Assembly: GCF_003477705.1 (NCBI RefSeq)
Contig: NZ_QUDV01000006.1
Coordinates: 111,809 to 175,808, forward strand
Direction: 5' to 3'
Source of the DNA: Dorea sp. AF36-15AT
Lineage (GTDB): Bacteria > Bacillota > Clostridia > Lachnospirales > Lachnospiraceae
DNA length: 64,000 nucleotides
Shown here one piece after another: positions 62,526 through 64,000 of this stretch. A program made the translations under genes and the position numbers. Position 1 is the stretch's first letter. Each line of letters opens with the position of its first letter. A model generated the notes under the pieces. The model was not told where the DNA came from. It did no database searches and was given only the letters and a program-made list of their open reading frames with translations.

Positions 62526-62833
62526 GATAAGGTTATTGCACCAGCCGGTGAATAGTAGAGCAGTCCTGTAATCCGAAAGCGTCCGTTGACATTCTTGTTG
62601 AATACAGCGTATAGATTCTCACCTTGCCAAGTTACGCCCTCAGCATGTAAAGAGTCAGCATTTCCGTCTCCATTCATGATGACGGCTCCTGAATTTTGCG
62701 GAGTAGCATCTGTTATCCCAAACAACGAATTGATCTTTGTAATGGTGGTTATCAATGCACTGGAGTTACCAGTTCCATACGGAGTCATTGTGAAAGAAAT
62801 GAACCGGATATTGTTCGCATAATTGCCATTTAA
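62522..62833 (-). pseudogene. Silent alternative C-terminal segment of the receptor-binding protein
   Basis: The minus strand is open from the repeat (LNGNYANNIRFISFTMTPYG...) to a stop at 62522-62524, 103 codons without its own start signal; an internal Met at 62788 has no good ribosome site. The sequence (GAVIMNGDGNADSLHAEG, FRITGLLYYSPAGAITLS) looks like a folded beta-rich domain and is unrelated to the plus-strand C-terminus. It is a silent cassette, not a decayed gene, and becomes expressed only after inversion. Confidence 0.78.
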
Positions 62834-62835
62834 TT
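62823..62835 (-). repeat. Right inverted repeat of the tail-protein switch
   Basis: TTGCCATTTAATT on the plus strand, i.e. AATTAAATGGCAA on the minus strand, where it reads L-N-G-N in the silent C-terminal frame. It is identical over 13 bp to 62068-62080 and the match stops abruptly on both sides. Confidence 0.8.
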
Positions 62836-62856
62836 AAGGAAGCGCTTGGCGAAAAT

Positions 62857-62886
62857 GCTACACTCAAATAAAAAAAGGAGTGTAGC
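62857..62886 (+). promoter_or_regulatory. Hairpin covering the recombinase ribosome-binding site
   Basis: GCTACACTC (62857-62865) pairs perfectly with GAGTGTAGC (62878-62886). The Shine-Dalgarno sequence AAAAGGAG (62873-62880) lies in the loop and the 3' arm, just before ATG 62889, so the mRNA can hide it. This could keep recombinase translation low. Confidence 0.5.
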
Positions 62887-62888
62887 AG

Positions 62889-63875
62889 ATGGAACAAAAG
62901 ATTATGGAAGTAATGAGAAGAATGCAGGACATATTGTCAAAAGAACAGCTTCGAGAATTGCAGTCAGCTCTCAGAGTTACGTTTAATGGATGCGAGCTAC
63001 AGCCAAGAAGTGAGCTGATGGTGCTGGATGACAGTTGGAATGGTGATTTGGAAGACTTTCTGATGTCCAAGGCTCTGGAAGGGAAGAGCCAGGCGACAAT
63101 CATCCGGTATCGGTACGAACTGGAAAGATTGTTAGCGTACATCAACAAGGCAGTAATTGATATTACAGATTCGGATATATCGAATTACATGAGGGTATAC
63201 AAGAGAATCCGGAACATTAAAAACAGCACTCTTAAAGGTGTGCGGTCGATATATAGCAGTTTCTTTTCGTGGCTGCGTGATCGAGACCGGATCCGAAAGA
63301 ATCCGATGGTGTTGGTGGAAGACATTAAGGTTCCGATCAGGGTGAGAGAACCGTTCACTGATGCAGAACGGGAGAAACTTCTGAGAGAATGCCGAACGCT
63401 TCGGGATAAGGCTATGATGGAATTTCTATATTCCACAGCTGTCAGAGTCGGAGAATTGGTAAAGCTGAACCGGGGCGACATCAGATTTTCCACAAAGGAT
63501 CTGATTGTATGTGGTAAAGGCGACAAGGAACGAGTTGTTTATTTGAATGAACGTACTCACATGTACCTGTTGGAATATCTGGAGAGTCGAACAGATACAA
63601 ATCCGGCACTGTTCGTGTCATTGCGATCGCCGCACAAGAGGCTGACAGATAAGGGCGTGGAAGATATTGTTCGTAGGACCGGCAGAAGAGTTGGCGTGAA
63701 AGCGTACCCGCATAAGTTCCGAGGTACATCAATTACCAATGCTCTCAATAGAGGAATGCCATTGCAGGAAGCATCCTGTATGGCAGGTCATGTCAAATCA
63801 GACACAACATTAAGGTATGCTCAACTGGATCAGGATTCAGTGAGATACCATCACAAGAAATATTTAAGTGCATAA
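62889..63875 (+). CDS. XerC/D-like tyrosine recombinase, probable tail-protein invertase
   Basis: A 328-residue tyrosine recombinase with SAM-like N-terminal core-binding domain (about 50-140) and catalytic domain. Catalytic residues are R186 (STAVRVGEL), K210 or K213 (CGKGDKERVV), H275 and R278 (YPHKFRGT), H301 (MAGHVKS) and Y310 (TLRYAQL). It is not closely similar to the prophage integrase at 28709. It lies 53 bp after the right inverted repeat of the switch, a typical invertase position. ATG 62889 is eight bases after AAAAGGAG. An alternative role in excision or dimer resolution cannot be excluded. Confidence 0.88.
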   Translation: MEQKIMEVMRRMQDILSKEQLRELQSALRVTFNGCELQPRSELMVLDDSWNGDLEDFLMSKALEGKSQATIIRYRYELERLLAYINKAVIDITDSDISNYMRVYKRIRNIKNSTLKGVRSIYSSFFSWLRDRDRIRKNPMVLVEDIKVPIRVREPFTDAEREKLLRECRTLRDKAMMEFLYSTAVRVGELVKLNRGDIRFSTKDLIVCGKGDKERVVYLNERTHMYLLEYLESRTDTNPALFVSLRSPHKRLTDKGVEDIVRRTGRRVGVKAYPHKFRGTSITNALNRGMPLQEASCMAGHVKSDTTLRYAQLDQDSVRYHHKKYLSA

Positions 63876-63928
63876 CATAAAAAATAAATAGGAAAGGAGA
63901 CTCCCCTTTAATCTCCGTGTTGTCAATA

Positions 63929-63955
63929 CATCCGGCTGGTAGTCGGGTGCTTTTG
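63929..63955 (+). terminator. Terminator after the recombinase gene
   Basis: A nine-pair stem with G-U pairs (63929-63937 with 63941-63949, loop GGT) is followed by CTTTTG. No gene is recognisable in 63876-64000 beyond this; an AAAGGAG at the window end suggests a gene starting just outside. Confidence 0.65.
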
Positions 63956-64000
63956 TTATGCGCTTTTATATAGTAACTATTAACTTTAGATTCAAAGGAG

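Larger units (their letters stand above)
62068..62835. mobile_element. Invertible DNA segment exchanging tail-protein C-termini
   Basis: 768 bp bounded by the 13-bp inverted repeats contain two alternative C-terminal coding segments tail to tail, with overlapping stop codons in TTAA (62522-62525). Inversion would fuse residues 1-173 of the receptor-binding protein to about 100 residues coded by the minus strand, in exact frame (gaa-tta-aat-ggc in both states). The adjacent tyrosine recombinase is the probable enzyme. Confidence 0.78.
28530..64000. mobile_element. Integrated temperate siphophage, right end outside window
   Basis: An ordered phage genome: integrase and lysogeny genes on the minus strand at the left end, divergent operator region, early replication module, DUF1492-type late regulator, then head, tail and receptor-binding genes on the plus strand. 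The Dit protein, tape measure with two chaperone-like genes and SPP1-type portal indicate a long non-contractile tail. The main frames are intact, so it may be inducible. Holin, endolysin and attR would lie beyond 64,000. Cargo includes an AT-rich STAND-like NTPase, a possible capsid-linked toxin and a tail-protein inversion switch. Confidence 0.93.

Noticed and set aside
62522-62788. The minus-strand 88-codon frame as an independent phage gene.
   Set aside because: No ribosome site or promoter, the frame stays open upstream exactly to the inverted repeat, and its stop overlaps the opposing stop; a silent cassette explains it better.
1-64000. CRISPR arrays, tRNA or rRNA genes and insertion sequences.
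   Set aside because: No regularly spaced repeats, cloverleaf-like genes, ribosomal RNA motifs or transposase frames were recognised.

Overview
The window is a Gram-positive Clostridia chromosome, most likely Lachnospiraceae. The support is the neighbourhood rho-rpmE-yqhQ(DUF1385)-prmC-prfA, a two-chain Fe-S L-serine dehydratase, a feoA-feoA-feoB operon with its Cys-rich membrane partner, and Gram-positive style Shine-Dalgarno sites and promoters. No rRNA, tRNA, CRISPR array or transposase was seen. The species cannot be fixed from sequence inspection alone.

Host part (1-28,529). Left to right: the 3' end of a NifH-like gene and two nitrogenase component-1-like subunits (1-2,507); a promoter, an unidentified structured leader and a two-gene NhaC transporter/PLP C-S lyase unit (2,615-5,382); a broken HicB antitoxin relic; a secreted coiled-coil cell-wall protein; a MATE exporter with L-serine dehydratase sdaAB-sdaAA; a divergent DtxR/MntR-type regulator and the feo iron-uptake operon, with palindromes over the feo promoter; a leftward group of malic enzyme, radical SAM protein and DUF4364; the rho-rpmE-DUF1385-prmC-prfA housekeeping block; a surface 5'-nucleotidase; a DUF2156 protein; two aminotransferases including HisC; a COG2426 membrane protein; and a second MATE exporter.

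Prophage part (about 28,530 to beyond 64,000). A long-tailed, siphovirus-type temperate phage is integrated after the second MATE gene. Its left end has the integrase, a possible small RNA, a lysogeny module (PH-domain protein, ImmA-like peptidase, XRE repressor) and a divergent operator region with Cro-like DUF739. The early module codes for DUF3846, PC4/YdbC, a DUF2800 nuclease, the DUF2815 ssDNA-binding protein, a family A DNA polymerase, a VapE primase-helicase, VRR-NUC and a SNF2 helicase. A seven-copy GTTGCCA cluster beside an AT-rich stretch is a candidate replication origin. The late module runs through terminases, portal, minor capsid, Prp-like protease, scaffold, capsid, connectors, tail tube, chaperones, tape measure, Dit, Gp37-like tail protein and receptor-binding protein. 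Holin, endolysin and attR are not in the window.

The most interesting content is phage cargo. (1) The receptor-binding protein gene ends in an apparent DNA-inversion switch. A 13-bp inverted repeat at 62,068-62,080 and 62,823-62,835 encloses two alternative C-terminal coding segments, tail to tail with overlapping stops, and inversion keeps the reading frame exactly. A tyrosine recombinase, different from the integrase, lies 53 bp downstream. (2) An AT-rich 715-residue P-loop (STAND-like) NTPase, flanked by a terminator, sits between the late regulator and the terminase genes and looks like anti-phage cargo. (3) The minor capsid protein carries an AT-rich C-terminal extension resembling a nuclease toxin, followed by a small acidic overlapping gene that may be its immunity protein. 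(4) Two small lipoproteins are encoded inside the phage.
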